A stretch of DNA of 64,000 nt. It comes from an uncultured Phycisphaerae bacterium (lineage in GTDB: Bacteria > Planctomycetota > Phycisphaerae > UBA1845 > Fen-1342). Both the position numbers and the translations under genes were made by a program. This document shows positions 15,490 through 27,407 of the stretch, piece after piece; the stretch's first letter is position 1, and each line of letters opens with the position of its first letter. The DNA is taken from contig CALGJV010000026.1 of assembly GCA_937928595.1 (NCBI GenBank), positions 1 through 64,000 of the forward strand, read 5' to 3'. A model generated the notes under the pieces. The model saw only the letters and a list, made by a program, of their open reading frames with translations. It ran no database searches and had not been told where the DNA came from.

Positions 15490-16722
15490 TCAAACCTCGA
15501 CCAGCATCCGCGCCGGGTCCTCCACGCACTCCTTCACGCGCTTCAGGAACGAAACCGATTCCCGGCCGTCGATGATCCGGTGGTCGTACGTCAGCGCCAC
15601 GTACATCATCGGCCGGATCACGACCTGCCCCCCGCGGGCCACCGGCCGGTCCTGGAGCGCGTGCAGCCCGAGGATCGCGCTCTGCGGCGGGTTGATGATC
15701 GGCGTCGCCAGCAGCGAGCCGAAGACGCCGCCGTTGGTGATCGTGAACGTCCCGCCCTGGAGCTCCTCGACCGCGATCTTCCGTTCCCGCGCCCGGCGGG
15801 CGAGGTCGCCGATCGCCTGCTCCACTTCCGCGAAGCTGAGCCGCTCGGCGTTGCGGATCACCGGCACGACCAGCCCCTGGTCCGTGCTCACCGCCACCCC
15901 GATGTCGTAGTAGTTCTTGTACACGATGTCATTGCCGCGGATCTCCGCGTTGACCGCCGGGAAGCGCTTCAGCGCGTCGATCGCCGCCTTCACGAAGAAC
16001 GACATCAGCCCGAGTTTCACGCCATAGCGCTGCTGGAACGCCTCCCCCCGTTCCTCGCGCAGCCGCAGCACGGCGGACATGTCCACCTCGTTGAAGGTGG
16101 TCAGCATCGCCATCGTCTGCTTCGCTTCGACCAGCCGCTGCGCGATCCGCCGCCGCAGCATCGTCATCGGCACGGCTTCCTCGTGCCGGTCGCCGCCCAC
16201 CGGCGGCCCCACCACGGCCGGCTCGGCGTGCCCCGCCGCCGCCGGCGCCCCGCCCGCGGCCACGTGCCGCTGCACATCCTCTTTCAGCAGCCGCCCGCCC
16301 GGCCCCGTCGGCGTGACGTCGGCCGCCGCCAGCCCGGCCTCGTGCAGCGCCCGCTGCGCCGCCGGCATCACGCGCGGCTCGGTCGCCGTCGCGGTCGGGC
16401 CGCCGTCGGCCTTCGCGGCGACGGGCGCGGCCGAGGCCGCGGAACGGGCGGCGGCGCGGTCCAGCGGCGCACCGGCCGGCCGCGGGCCTTCCTCGATCAT
16501 CGCGATGACCGCCCCGACCGGCACGATCTCGCCCGCCTGCCGCAACCGCTTCGTCAGCACGCCGCTGGTCGGGGCCGGCAGCTCCATCGACGCCTTGTCC
16601 GTCTCGATCTCGACCACAACCTCGTCGCGCTCGACGTAATCGCCCTCGGCCTTCAGCCATTCGCCGATCTGTACCTCGGAAATGGACTCGCCCGCGGACG
16701 GGATCTTCAGCTCGACGGCCAT
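15490..16722 (-). CDS. sucB: Dihydrolipoyl succinyltransferase, E2 of 2-oxoglutarate dehydrogenase
   Basis: The 410-residue protein has an N-terminal lipoyl domain with lysine 43 in ETDKAS, an Ala/Gly/Pro linker, an E3-binding domain (PAAQRALHEAGLAAADVTPT, then GRLLKEDV) and a catalytic domain ending in YDHRIIDGRESVSFLK with the catalytic histidine. It transfers the succinyl group from lipoamide to CoA in the TCA cycle. It lies 52 bases downstream of sucA in the same direction, so the two form an operon. An E3 (lpd) gene is not in the window. Confidence 0.96.
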   Translation of the reverse strand: MAVELKIPSAGESISEVQIGEWLKAEGDYVERDEVVVEIETDKASMELPAPTSGVLTKRLRQAGEIVPVGAVIAMIEEGPRPAGAPLDRAAARSAASAAPVAAKADGGPTATATEPRVMPAAQRALHEAGLAAADVTPTGPGGRLLKEDVQRHVAAGGAPAAAGHAEPAVVGPPVGGDRHEEAVPMTMLRRRIAQRLVEAKQTMAMLTTFNEVDMSAVLRLREERGEAFQQRYGVKLGLMSFFVKAAIDALKRFPAVNAEIRGNDIVYKNYYDIGVAVSTDQGLVVPVIRNAERLSFAEVEQAIGDLARRARERKIAVEELQGGTFTITNGGVFGSLLATPIINPPQSAILGLHALQDRPVARGGQVVIRPMMYVALTYDHRIIDGRESVSFLKRVKECVEDPARMLVEV

Positions 16723-16774
16723 GTCTGTCGTTCTCCGTGTCGCGCCGCCGCCGGGTAGGCGGCCCCGGCGCCGC

Positions 16775-19588
<2,814 letters not shown>

Positions 19589-19656
19589 TGCGGGTTCCAC
19601 GGTCGCGCCCGACGGGCCCGCGCTCGACCCCGGCGCGGGTTGCAAGTCGTGCCGCG

Positions 19657-19662
19657 ATTATA
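19657..19662 (-). promoter_or_regulatory. Candidate -10 element for sucA-sucB
   Basis: A perfect TATAAT lies on the - strand about 70 bases upstream of the sucA start in otherwise GC-rich DNA. No good -35 was found at the normal distance, so this is a candidate only. Confidence 0.4.
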
Positions 19663-19768
19663 GCGTGCCACCCGCCGCGGCGCACCGGTCCGAGGGCGGG
19701 CGCCCGCGGGCGGCCAATTCGCCCGGCCGCGGCTCGCATGGCCGGCGGAACCCCGCGCTGTGGGGACA

Positions 19769-20947
19769 TCAATCCAGCCAGCGCTTCTCCGCGAGCTTGC
19801 GGGGCAGGTACTGCTCGGTGATGAAGCTGAAGTTCTTGTTGGAGAGCGCTTCGAGCTCGAGCTTGACCCCCAACCGCTCCATGTGCTGGATCTCGCGCTG
19901 CCAGGGCTTGCTCTGAAACCACGGGTATTCGCGGATTTCCTTCGCCCGGCGCCGGTCCTCGTCCGTCAGCGGCATCGGCACGTGGCTGGGAATGTCGAAC
20001 TCGTCCGCGTCGAAGCTGCTCATCCCGATGAACCGCGCGGCCGGGATCGCCATGCGCTGGCTCTCGAACGCCAGGTTGATCGACCCCTGCTTGACCACGC
20101 TGTAAATGTAATAGCCCCACGGGTCGTTGTCGACGAGCACGTACACCGGCAGTTTGAGCTCGTGGTGCATGCGGTACAGCAGCCGCCGCACGCCGCGCGG
20201 CGGCTGGCCCCCCCCATGCAGGATCACGCACTTGTGCTTCTCCCAGAAGCGGTCCTTGTTGAACCGCTGCCAGACCGCGCCTTTCTCGATCAACAGCACG
20301 AAGTCGGCCCGGCTCTTCACGAACTGGATCACGTCCGCCTCGACGATGCTCGGCACCGCCCAGCCGCCCGAGCCCATCGCCGTCAGGTCGATCGTGTCGC
20401 CGTTGTCCACGATCGTCAGCGGCCCGACCATCGCCCCCTTCGTCTCCGCGTGGACGCCCAACTCCTCTCGCAGCGCCGCGACCGTCACCTCGATGTCTTC
20501 GATGATCGGATCGCTCTCGGACTGGTCCGCGAAGATCAGCTCGCGGCTCCGCGGCTGTCCCGGCGGCGTCTTGATCGGCACTTTCAGGTTGTAGAACAGG
20601 TCACGCAGGCTGGTCGAGTCGTCCGCCTCGATCAGCCGCCGGCAGACCTCCGCCACCCGCAACGTCTGCATGAACTTCTTCGCCTGGCTGCCCTCCCCCT
20701 TGCGCCGCCCCAGCAGGCTGAAGAAAAACCGCCGCTGCTTGCCGTCCAGAAGCTCGATGATCCCCTTCTTCGGGTTGAACTGCACATTGCTCAGCGTGCG
20801 GGCCGGAATGTCGACGTACGGGTCCTCCCGCTGGTGCACCCGCCGCACCACATCCTTCGCCAGTGCCCCGATCCGCTGGGCGACCCCGGCCCGATCCCGC
20901 GTCGACGGGCCCGCGGCCAGCCGACTCCGTGCTGCCTTCTTCGCCAC
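19769..20947 (-). CDS. top6A: DNA topoisomerase VI subunit A (Spo11/Top6A family)
   Basis: The 392-residue protein has a winged-helix (CAP-like) domain with candidate catalytic tyrosine 119 in TSLRDLFYNLK. A Toprim domain follows, with LLIEKGAVWQRF (Glu) and YVLVDNDPWGYYIY (the Asp-x-Asp pair). Topoisomerase VI is a type IIB enzyme, A2B2, that cuts duplex DNA and passes another through. It is typical of archaea and plants and found in some bacteria, including planctomycetes. No Top6B gene is adjacent or visible in the window; the subunit may be encoded elsewhere. The basic N-terminus is family-like. The gene is codirectional with sucA and appears intact. Confidence 0.88.
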   Translation of the reverse strand: MAKKAARSRLAAGPSTRDRAGVAQRIGALAKDVVRRVHQREDPYVDIPARTLSNVQFNPKKGIIELLDGKQRRFFFSLLGRRKGEGSQAKKFMQTLRVAEVCRRLIEADDSTSLRDLFYNLKVPIKTPPGQPRSRELIFADQSESDPIIEDIEVTVAALREELGVHAETKGAMVGPLTIVDNGDTIDLTAMGSGGWAVPSIVEADVIQFVKSRADFVLLIEKGAVWQRFNKDRFWEKHKCVILHGGGQPPRGVRRLLYRMHHELKLPVYVLVDNDPWGYYIYSVVKQGSINLAFESQRMAIPAARFIGMSSFDADEFDIPSHVPMPLTDEDRRRAKEIREYPWFQSKPWQREIQHMERLGVKLELEALSNKNFSFITEQYLPRKLAEKRWLD

Positions 20948-21293
20948 GACGTTCTCCTTGCGCGGCCCGCAGTACGCCGTTGAGCAACTCCCGCACTGGA
21001 CTTACCGGGCCTGCGCGCGGGCCGCTGTGTCTCCCCGCGACGTCCGACACGCGGGTCGGACGCTACACAGAGCGCCTCGGGCCCCTGCTCAACGGGTTGT
21101 AAGCTACCGCGCGGCGGACATGGATCGAAGGGGCGGCGGGCGGGTCCGCCGGTCGCGACGGGTTGACGACCGCTGAAAAAAAGAGAAGGCCGCGAGGGTC
21201 GCGGCCTTCTTCGCCGAGCGTTTCGTTGGAATCTGGCGGTCGTACCGCCCGGGTCTTCGGGTCAGCTCGGAATCCCCGCCCCTTCCGAACCGA
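20948..21293. other. Intergenic stretch, terminator only
   Basis: Apart from the terminator at 21176-21209 I see no gene, RNA or clear promoter in this 346-base stretch. It separates the fasciclin gene from top6A. Confidence 0.6.
21176..21209 (-). terminator. Rho-independent terminator of the fasciclin gene
   Basis: Arms GAAGGCCGCGA and TCGCGGCCTTC form a perfect 11-bp stem with a three-base loop. On the - strand the stem is followed by CTC and then seven T. It lies 85 bases past the fasciclin stop. Confidence 0.85.
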
Positions 21294-21896
21294 CTAGTGC
21301 TTGTCGGCCGGCTTCTCGGCCGAGTTGTCGGCGGGCTTCGCCGGGGGCATCAGGACGCCGTCGATCACGTGGATCACGCCGTTGCTGGCGGCCACGTCGG
21401 TCTTCGTCACGTTGACCTTGCCATCGAGCGTGACCTTGCCGTCCTTGACGGCGATCTTGATCTCGCCGCCCTCGACGGTCTTCGCAGCCTTGCCGTCCAT
21501 CTTGAGGACGTCGGCCGCCATGACCTTGCCGCTGACGACGTGGTACTTCAGGATGTTCGCCAGCTTCTCCTTGCTCGCCGGCTTCTTGAGATCCTCAAGA
21601 GTCTCCTTGCCGAGCTTGGCGAAGGCCTCATCGGTCGGCGCAAACACGGTGAACGGGCCCTTGCCCTTCAGCGTCTCCACCAGGTCGGCGGCCTTGACCA
21701 GATCGACGAGAGTGTTGAACTTCGCCTCAACCGCGACTTCGACGATGTCCTTGGCCTTCGGCTCTTCCTTCGTCGGCTCCTCTTTCTTCGCCGCATCCGG
21801 CTTGGCCGGCTGGCCGTACTCCTGAGCCGTCACCGCCCCACTGAACGCCAGCGCTACGATCGGAACCAGAACCCAACGCAACATGCGACTCGACAT
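21294..21896 (-). CDS. Secreted fasciclin (FAS1)-domain protein
   Basis: ATG 21896 gives 200 residues, with a ribosome site AAGGAGA eight bases upstream. A signal peptide ([20 protein letters not shown]) is followed by a Lys/Glu/Pro-rich linker and one FAS1 domain. Its conserved ends are visible: [16 protein letters not shown] (H1) and [14 protein letters not shown] (H2). FAS1 proteins mediate adhesion or matrix contact outside the cell. The C-terminal tail is Lys/Ala/Pro-rich. The gene is monocistronic, with its own promoter and terminator. Confidence 0.9.
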   Translation of the reverse strand: MSSRMLRWVLVPIVALAFSGAVTAQEYGQPAKPDAAKKEEPTKEEPKAKDIVEVAVEAKFNTLVDLVKAADLVETLKGKGPFTVFAPTDEAFAKLGKETLEDLKKPASKEKLANILKYHVVSGKVMAADVLKMDGKAAKTVEGGEIKIAVKDGKVTLDGKVNVTKTDVAASNGVIHVIDGVLMPPAKPADNSAEKPADKH

Positions 21897-21990
21897 TGCA
21901 AGTCTCTCCTTGCCGCTCGCCGTGCGGAACGACCACACGCCCGGGTGGTCTACACCGACCGCACCGTCCGCTCCGCAGGCGAAGTAGGTA

Positions 21991-22018
21991 ACTATATCGC
22001 TCGCCATGGGCATTACAA
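21991..22018 (-). promoter_or_regulatory. Sigma-70-like promoter of the fasciclin gene
   Basis: On the - strand TTGTAA (22013-22018) and TATAGT (21991-21996) are separated by 16 bases. The transcript would start near 21984, leaving a leader of about 88 bases before the ATG at 21896. Confidence 0.6.
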
Positions 22019-22217
22019 GAGACCCCGACGTCCGCAGAACGTTAGCCCCTCGATCGGCCCTGCCCACTTTCCCCGCGTCGAAATCACGCGAGGTCTCCCG
22101 CCCGGTCATACCCGAGCCGAATACCGCCCGTTGTGGGTGCGGTCCAGGTCGTACCCCTACGGCTGGGGGTCGGTCGCGCCGTCCGGGTCGTCTCCCGCTT
22201 CACCCCGGCGGTCCGCC

Positions 22218-23231
22218 TCACCCCCCGTAGAACGCCGGGCGCGGCTCGCCGAGTTTCTTCCAGTGCGCCACGATCTTGGCGGCCTGACCCGCGCAGTTGA
22301 GCATGTGGAGCTTGCGGCGGACCAGCTCGACGATCGCATCGCGGGCCGGCCCCAGGTAGTGCCGCGGGTCGAACTCCGCCGGCTTGGTCGCGAACACCTC
22401 GCGGATCTTGGCCGTCAGCGCCAGCCGCAAGTCCGTGTCGATGTTGACCTTGCACACGCCGTACTTGCGGACCGCCATCGCGAGCTGGTCCTCGGGCACG
22501 CCCTTGGCATTCGGCATGCTCCCCCCGTACTGGTTCACGAGGTCGATCAACTCCTGCGGCACGCTCGACGAGCCGTGCAGGACCAGCGGCAGCCCGGGGC
22601 ACGTCCGCATGATCTCGGCGACCCGGTCGAACGCCAGCCGCGCCTCCGACTTGAACTTGTACGCGCCGTGGCTCGTCCCGATCGCCACGGCCAGGCTGTC
22701 GATCCCTGTCCGCTGCGCGAAGTCGGCCGCCTGCTGCGGGTCGGTCAGGAACTTGGCAAGATTCTTCTCGTAAGCGGCCGCGTCGAGCCCAACCACGTCT
22801 TCCTCGATCCCGCCGAGCTGCCCGAGCTCGGCCTCGACGACCACGCCCGCGGCGTGCGCCGCCTCCACCACGGCCCGCGTGAGCCGAACATTCTCCTCGT
22901 ACGGGTGGTGCGAGCCGTCGATCATGACCGACGTGTAGCCGTCGCGGATGCACGCCTGGATCAACTCCAGCGTGTCCCCGTGGTCGCAGTGGATCGCGAT
23001 CGGCAGTTCCGGGTGCTCCTCCACGGCCGCGTCGATGATGTGCTTGAGGTAGCGGATGTTGGCGTACTTGCGGGCGCCCTTCGAAATTTGGAGGATCAAC
23101 GGAGCCTGCTCCGCGGCGCAGGCCGTGACGATCCCCTGCGTGATCTCCATGTTGTTGACGTTGAACGCGCCGACCGCGAACCCGCCGTCGTAGGCCAGGT
23201 CGAACATCGGCTTGGTGGTCATCAGCGGCAT
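22218..23231 (-). CDS. fba: Class II fructose-bisphosphate aldolase
   Basis: The 337-residue protein shows class II hallmarks: AVGAFNVNNMEITQGIV at the N-terminus, the zinc-binding ELPIAIHCDHGDTLEL, VMIDGSHHPYEENV, then VLHGSSSVP and KVNIDTDLRLALT. It splits fructose 1,6-bisphosphate into two triose phosphates in glycolysis and works in reverse in gluconeogenesis. ATG 23231 has GAGGAG six bases upstream. It is on the - strand, divergent from the lipoprotein gene, and no partner gene is attached. Confidence 0.95.
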   Translation of the reverse strand: MPLMTTKPMFDLAYDGGFAVGAFNVNNMEITQGIVTACAAEQAPLILQISKGARKYANIRYLKHIIDAAVEEHPELPIAIHCDHGDTLELIQACIRDGYTSVMIDGSHHPYEENVRLTRAVVEAAHAAGVVVEAELGQLGGIEEDVVGLDAAAYEKNLAKFLTDPQQAADFAQRTGIDSLAVAIGTSHGAYKFKSEARLAFDRVAEIMRTCPGLPLVLHGSSSVPQELIDLVNQYGGSMPNAKGVPEDQLAMAVRKYGVCKVNIDTDLRLALTAKIREVFATKPAEFDPRHYLGPARDAIVELVRRKLHMLNCAGQAAKIVAHWKKLGEPRPAFYGG

Positions 23232-23491
23232 CGTCAGCTCCTCGTCGCGATGTCAGTTCCGGGCCGACCCGGACGCGCTCTCCACCCCCGGGGGCGGCTC
23301 GGGCTCCGCAGCCGGCGGGGAGTGTAGCGTTTCCCTGGCGTTCCGCGATGCGGTCCCAGCACCAATTCATCGGCTACAGCGAGCGTGAACTGTGCGCAGC
23401 GCCGGCTTCACACAGCGCGGGGCAACTTCCGCTATACTGCGGCCGCTAAGGCCGCCACTGGGGCGGTCGCCGGTCGTGCACGAGACCCCGC

Positions 23492-24040
23492 ATGCGATCT
23501 TGCCGCCATCCCGCGCGACGAGCGTGCCCGCAGGCCGCGCTGGTGCTGTTGCTCGCGTCGCTGACGGGTTGCGGCGGCGGGCGCACGGTGCAGCCCAACG
23601 CCCCCGAGCTGTCGGCGTTTCTCGAGGTGTCGCTCCCGGCGCGCGTGCGCATCCTGACCTGGACCAAGCCGGTCAGCCTCCGCGGGGACGGCACGGCCGA
23701 CGCGGTCGAGGTCGTGCTCGCGGCATATGACGCCTGCGACGACCCGACGAAGCTGGTCGGCACGCTCGTGCTGGAAGTGCTCACGCGCCGCACCGGACAG
23801 CACATCGCCACGCAGGTGGCCGCCCGGTCCATCGAACTGCGGACGCCCGCGGCCATCCGGGCCGAGCGCGAGCAGCCGTCGGGCTTCTACCGGTTCACAC
23901 TGCCGGTGCGGGCCGGCAAGCTCACGCCCGGGCAGTATGTCGTAACGGCCCGGCTGCAGTATGAGGGCGCTTCGGCCCGAATGGACGAGTTCGCGTTGAG
24001 TTACGACGGCACGCCCGTACCGCCCGCCCGCACACGCTAA
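23492..24040 (+). CDS. Hypothetical lipoprotein
   Basis: The 182-residue protein has a type II signal peptide with lipobox LLASLTGC, then a beta-rich domain of about 150 residues (RILTWTKPVSLRGDGTADAV, and RFTLPVRAGKLTPGQYVVTA). It is probably anchored at a membrane by a lipid. No domain family was recognised. It lies between the aldolase (divergent) and the amidohydrolase gene. A TATACT at 23433-23438 could be a -10 element, but no matching -35 was seen. Confidence 0.75.
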   Translation: MRSCRHPARRACPQAALVLLLASLTGCGGGRTVQPNAPELSAFLEVSLPARVRILTWTKPVSLRGDGTADAVEVVLAAYDACDDPTKLVGTLVLEVLTRRTGQHIATQVAARSIELRTPAAIRAEREQPSGFYRFTLPVRAGKLTPGQYVVTARLQYEGASARMDEFALSYDGTPVPPARTR

Positions 24041-24268
24041 GCTCGCACACGCCCCGCTCCGCCGCACCAGCGCTCGCGAACGCTTCGCGTTCGGAGCGCG
24101 GGCGCGGGCTCGCGCCCGGCGAGCGAATGGCGACCGGGCGGCGGGCTGCGTACCATGCCCGGACGCCGTCGCGGGAGATCGGCTTCACGGTCGCGCGGAG
24201 TCGCCCGCGCGGCTGCCGGAAAGCTCCGCGGACCACTCGACGGCGTCGAAAACCACCGGAGAACGCCC

Positions 24269-25894
24269 ATGCCGGACGCTGACTACGACGTCCTGATCCG
24301 CGGCGGCACGCTGTACGACGGCAGCGGCGGCCCGCCGGTCGTCGGCGACGTGGCCGTCCGCGGCGACACGATCGCGGCGGTCGGGCCGGCGGCGACCGGC
24401 CGCGGCCGACTCGAGCTCGACGCCCGCGGCCTGGCCGTCGCGCCGGGCTTCATCAACATGCTGAGCTGGGCGAACGAGTCGCTGCTCCACGACGGCCGGT
24501 CGCAGAGCGACATCCGCCAGGGCGTCACGCTCGAGGTGCTGGGCGAAGGCTGGTCGATGGGCCCGCTGAACGACGCGCTCAAGGCCGAGCAGCGCGAGGA
24601 GCAGACGGACATCCGCTACGAGATCGACTGGACGACGCTGGGCGAGTACCTCGACGGCCTCGTGCGGCGCGGCGTCTCCTGCAATGTGGCGTCGTTCGTC
24701 GGCGCGACGACGCTGCGCATCCACGAGCTCGGCCACGTCAACCGGCCGCCGACGCCGGCCGAGCTCGGCCGCATGTGCGCCCTGGCGCGGCAGGCGCTGG
24801 AGGAAGGCGCCGTCGGCGTGTCGTCGGCGCTCATCTACGCCCCCGCGACGTTCGCGGGCACCGACGAGCTCATCGCGCTGGCCGCCGTCGCGGCCGAGTG
24901 CGGCGGTCTGTACGCCTCCCACATCCGCAACGAGGGAGACTGCCTCCTTGAAGCGCTGGACGAGTTCCTGACGATCGCCGAGCGCTCCGGTTGCCGGGCC
25001 GAGCTCTACCACCTCAAGGCGTCCGGCCGGGCCAACTGGCCCAAGCTGCCCGAGCTGCTGGCGCGGCTCGAGGCCGCCCGCGCGGCCGGCCGGCCGATCA
25101 GCGCCGACATGTACACCTACCACGCCAGCTCGACCGGCCTCGACAGCGTGATGCCGCCGTGGGTGCAGGAAGGCGGCCGCAAGGCGTGGATCGCCCGCCT
25201 GCGGGACCCGGCCGTCCGCGCCCGGGTCAAGCAGGAGATGAACACGCCGACGAAGGAATGGGACAACGGCTGGCTCGCGGCCGGCTCGCCCGAAAACATC
25301 ATCCTCGTGGGCTTCCGGCAGGAGCAGCTCAAGCCGCTGGCCGGCCGGACGCTCGCGCAGGTGGCCGCGGAGCGCGGCACGTCGCCCGAGGACACGGCCA
25401 TCGACCTGGTGATCGAGGACGAGAACAACGTCGGCGCGGCGTTCTTCAGCATGTCGGAGGACAACATCCGGCGCGAAATCCGCGTGCCGTGGATCACCTT
25501 CTGCTCGGACGCGCAGTCGGTCGCGACCGAGGGCGTCTTTCTGAAGCGCTGTCCCCACCCGCGGACGTACGGCGCATTCGCGCGGCTGCTGGGCCGCTAC
25601 GTCCGCGACGAGGGGCTGGTGCCGCTCGAGCAGGCGATCCATCGGCTGACGGCCCGGCCGGCGGCGAATCTGCGGATTGCGCAGCGCGGCCGCCTGGCCC
25701 CCGGGTATTTCGCCGACGTCGTGGTGTTCGACCCGGCCACGATCGCCGACCGCGCGACGTTCGACCGGCCGCACCAGTACGCCGTCGGCGTGCGCGACGT
25801 GCTGGTCAACGGCGTGCCCGTGCTGCGCGACGGCGAGCACACCGGCGCCAAGCCGGGCCGCGTCGTGCGGGGGCCGGGCTGGCGTCCGCGGTAG
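24269..25894 (+). CDS. N-acyl-D-amino-acid deacylase-like amidohydrolase
   Basis: ATG 24269 (MPDADYDVLIRGGTLYDGSG) gives 541 residues of the amidohydrolase superfamily. The barrel has the D-aminoacylase pattern: YASHIRNEGD, ELYHLKASGRANWP and WITFCSDAQSV, with a closing PGYFADVVVFDP strand. The usual H-x-H metal pair after the first strand (PGFxDxHxH) is replaced by PGFINMLSWANESL, so the first metal site appears to be lost or altered. The family hydrolyses N-acyl groups from D-amino acids or related cyclic amides; the substrate here is unknown. The start follows a run of GC-rich inverted repeats (about 24060-24115). Confidence 0.8.
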   Translation: MPDADYDVLIRGGTLYDGSGGPPVVGDVAVRGDTIAAVGPAATGRGRLELDARGLAVAPGFINMLSWANESLLHDGRSQSDIRQGVTLEVLGEGWSMGPLNDALKAEQREEQTDIRYEIDWTTLGEYLDGLVRRGVSCNVASFVGATTLRIHELGHVNRPPTPAELGRMCALARQALEEGAVGVSSALIYAPATFAGTDELIALAAVAAECGGLYASHIRNEGDCLLEALDEFLTIAERSGCRAELYHLKASGRANWPKLPELLARLEAARAAGRPISADMYTYHASSTGLDSVMPPWVQEGGRKAWIARLRDPAVRARVKQEMNTPTKEWDNGWLAAGSPENIILVGFRQEQLKPLAGRTLAQVAAERGTSPEDTAIDLVIEDENNVGAAFFSMSEDNIRREIRVPWITFCSDAQSVATEGVFLKRCPHPRTYGAFARLLGRYVRDEGLVPLEQAIHRLTARPAANLRIAQRGRLAPGYFADVVVFDPATIADRATFDRPHQYAVGVRDVLVNGVPVLRDGEHTGAKPGRVVRGPGWRPR

Positions 25895-25909
25895 CCGTCG
25901 GTCGGGCGC

Positions 25910-27370
25910 TCAGTTCAGGTCCGGCCAGCGGATCAGGAGCTTGACGGCTTCGTCCTGGAGCCCCTCGTACGGCTTCACATCGCCCGGGATGCGGTTGTAG
26001 ATGATGGCGAAGGCCAGCCACTCGTTCCGCTGCGTGCGGACGTACCCGCTCAGCGCCCGCACGCCGCCGATGAAACCGGTTTTGGCGAAGACGCGGCCCT
26101 CGTATCCGGCGAACCGCTGCTCCAGCGTGCCGTTCACGCCGCCCTTGGCGAGGCTGTCGATGAAGGCCGCGCGGTCCGGCCGCCGGTACATGACCACGAA
26201 GAGGTCCGTGAGCAGCCGCGCCGTGAGCTTGTTGTCCTCGCTCAGCCCCGACCCGTCCGCCACGACCAGCCCCCGGTCGTCGATGCGGTTCCGCCGCAGG
26301 AACGCATGCACGGCCGCCGAGCCGTCGGCCCACGAGCCGGGCACCGGCCGACCCTGCCGCCGTGCCCACGCCTGCCCGGTCAGCTTGCAGGCCGCTTCCG
26401 CGAACATGTTCTGGCTGTTCGTGTTGATGCGGCCGAGGATGTCGCGGAGGGCGGTTTCGTGCAGGGCCACCACGCGGGCCGGCGGCGGCGGAAGCGTGCC
26501 GCCCAGCGGCGCGGCCGCCCGGCGGATGGTTCCGGCGACGCGGATGCCGCGGCCCTCCAGGTGGGTGCGCAGGGCGTCGGCCGTGAAGGCCCCCGGGTCC
26601 TCGACCGGCTTGCTCTTGAGCTCCTCGCGTCGGGCGCAGGTGCCGCCGAGCCGGTAGACGTTGCCGCCGGGGAGCTTCTCGATGGTGGGGGCGTGCGTGT
26701 CCGCGGTCCGGCACTCGTTGATGACCGTGATGTTCCGCACGGGCGGCTGGACTTCGTAGGCGGCCGGACCGCCCGGCTCGCCCGGCATCACCGTGATGTC
26801 CACGCAGTTGTCGTTGAAGTTCAGGCCCGAGACGGGCGCGCCGTACCAGTGCAGCGCGTCGTCGCCCCAGGTCGGATGCACCCACTGCGCATCCAGCGCG
26901 CCGTCGTAGTACACGAGGTCCCCGGCGATGTGCGTGAGGCCGCGCTGCTGAAGCGCGTCGGCCCAGGCGTCGAACACGCCGGTCACGGTGGACCCGCGGC
27001 GCTGGGCGAGGCGCGGATCGCCCAGTCCCGGATCGCCCGTGCCGATGATCCACAGGTCGTCACCGTCCACGGCCACGTAGGTCTTGAAGGTGTGCGCGAG
27101 GCCGAACGTGTCGAGCAGCGCCGCGCTGACCGGCACCTTCAGGTTGCTCGCCGGCGTGTACGGCACGTCCGCGTCGCGGGCGTACAGCTCGCGGCCGCGG
27201 GGCACCGTGACGACGCGGGCCGTCACCGTCGCGCCGGTGTGCGCCAGGCGCGTGAGGATCGGGTCGAGTCGCTCGGACAGGCGGCGGTCGGGACCGAAAC
27301 ACCCCGTCAGCCACAGCAGCGCGACCGCCGCCGGCAGGCGCGCCCGTCCGGGATTTCGCAGCCAATTCAT
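25910..27370 (-). CDS. dacB: D-alanyl-D-alanine carboxypeptidase/endopeptidase (PBP4, S13 family)
   Basis: ATG 27370 gives 486 residues with a lipobox (LLWLTGC, Cys24), so it is probably a lipoprotein in the periplasm. The penicillin-binding motifs are present: ASNLK with serine 75 and lysine 78, SGLSEDN and AKTGF. It trims D-Ala from peptidoglycan stem peptides or cleaves crosslinks. It follows spmA-spmB with a 37-base gap in the same direction, probably one operon. In Bacillus a dacB gene of another family (S11) precedes spmA-spmB, suggesting a conserved link. Confidence 0.93.
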   Translation of the reverse strand: MNWLRNPGRARLPAAVALLWLTGCFGPDRRLSERLDPILTRLAHTGATVTARVVTVPRGRELYARDADVPYTPASNLKVPVSAALLDTFGLAHTFKTYVAVDGDDLWIIGTGDPGLGDPRLAQRRGSTVTGVFDAWADALQQRGLTHIAGDLVYYDGALDAQWVHPTWGDDALHWYGAPVSGLNFNDNCVDITVMPGEPGGPAAYEVQPPVRNITVINECRTADTHAPTIEKLPGGNVYRLGGTCARREELKSKPVEDPGAFTADALRTHLEGRGIRVAGTIRRAAAPLGGTLPPPPARVVALHETALRDILGRINTNSQNMFAEAACKLTGQAWARRQGRPVPGSWADGSAAVHAFLRRNRIDDRGLVVADGSGLSEDNKLTARLLTDLFVVMYRRPDRAAFIDSLAKGGVNGTLEQRFAGYEGRVFAKTGFIGGVRALSGYVRTQRNEWLAFAIIYNRIPGDVKPYEGLQDEAVKLLIRWPDLN

Positions 27371-27407
27371 GCGTCGTGTGCTCCCATGTGCCGGGGCGCG
27401 GCCCCGC

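Noticed and set aside
24060-24115. GC-rich inverted repeats before the amidohydrolase
   Set aside because: Short hairpins common in GC-rich DNA; there is no T-run to make a terminator.
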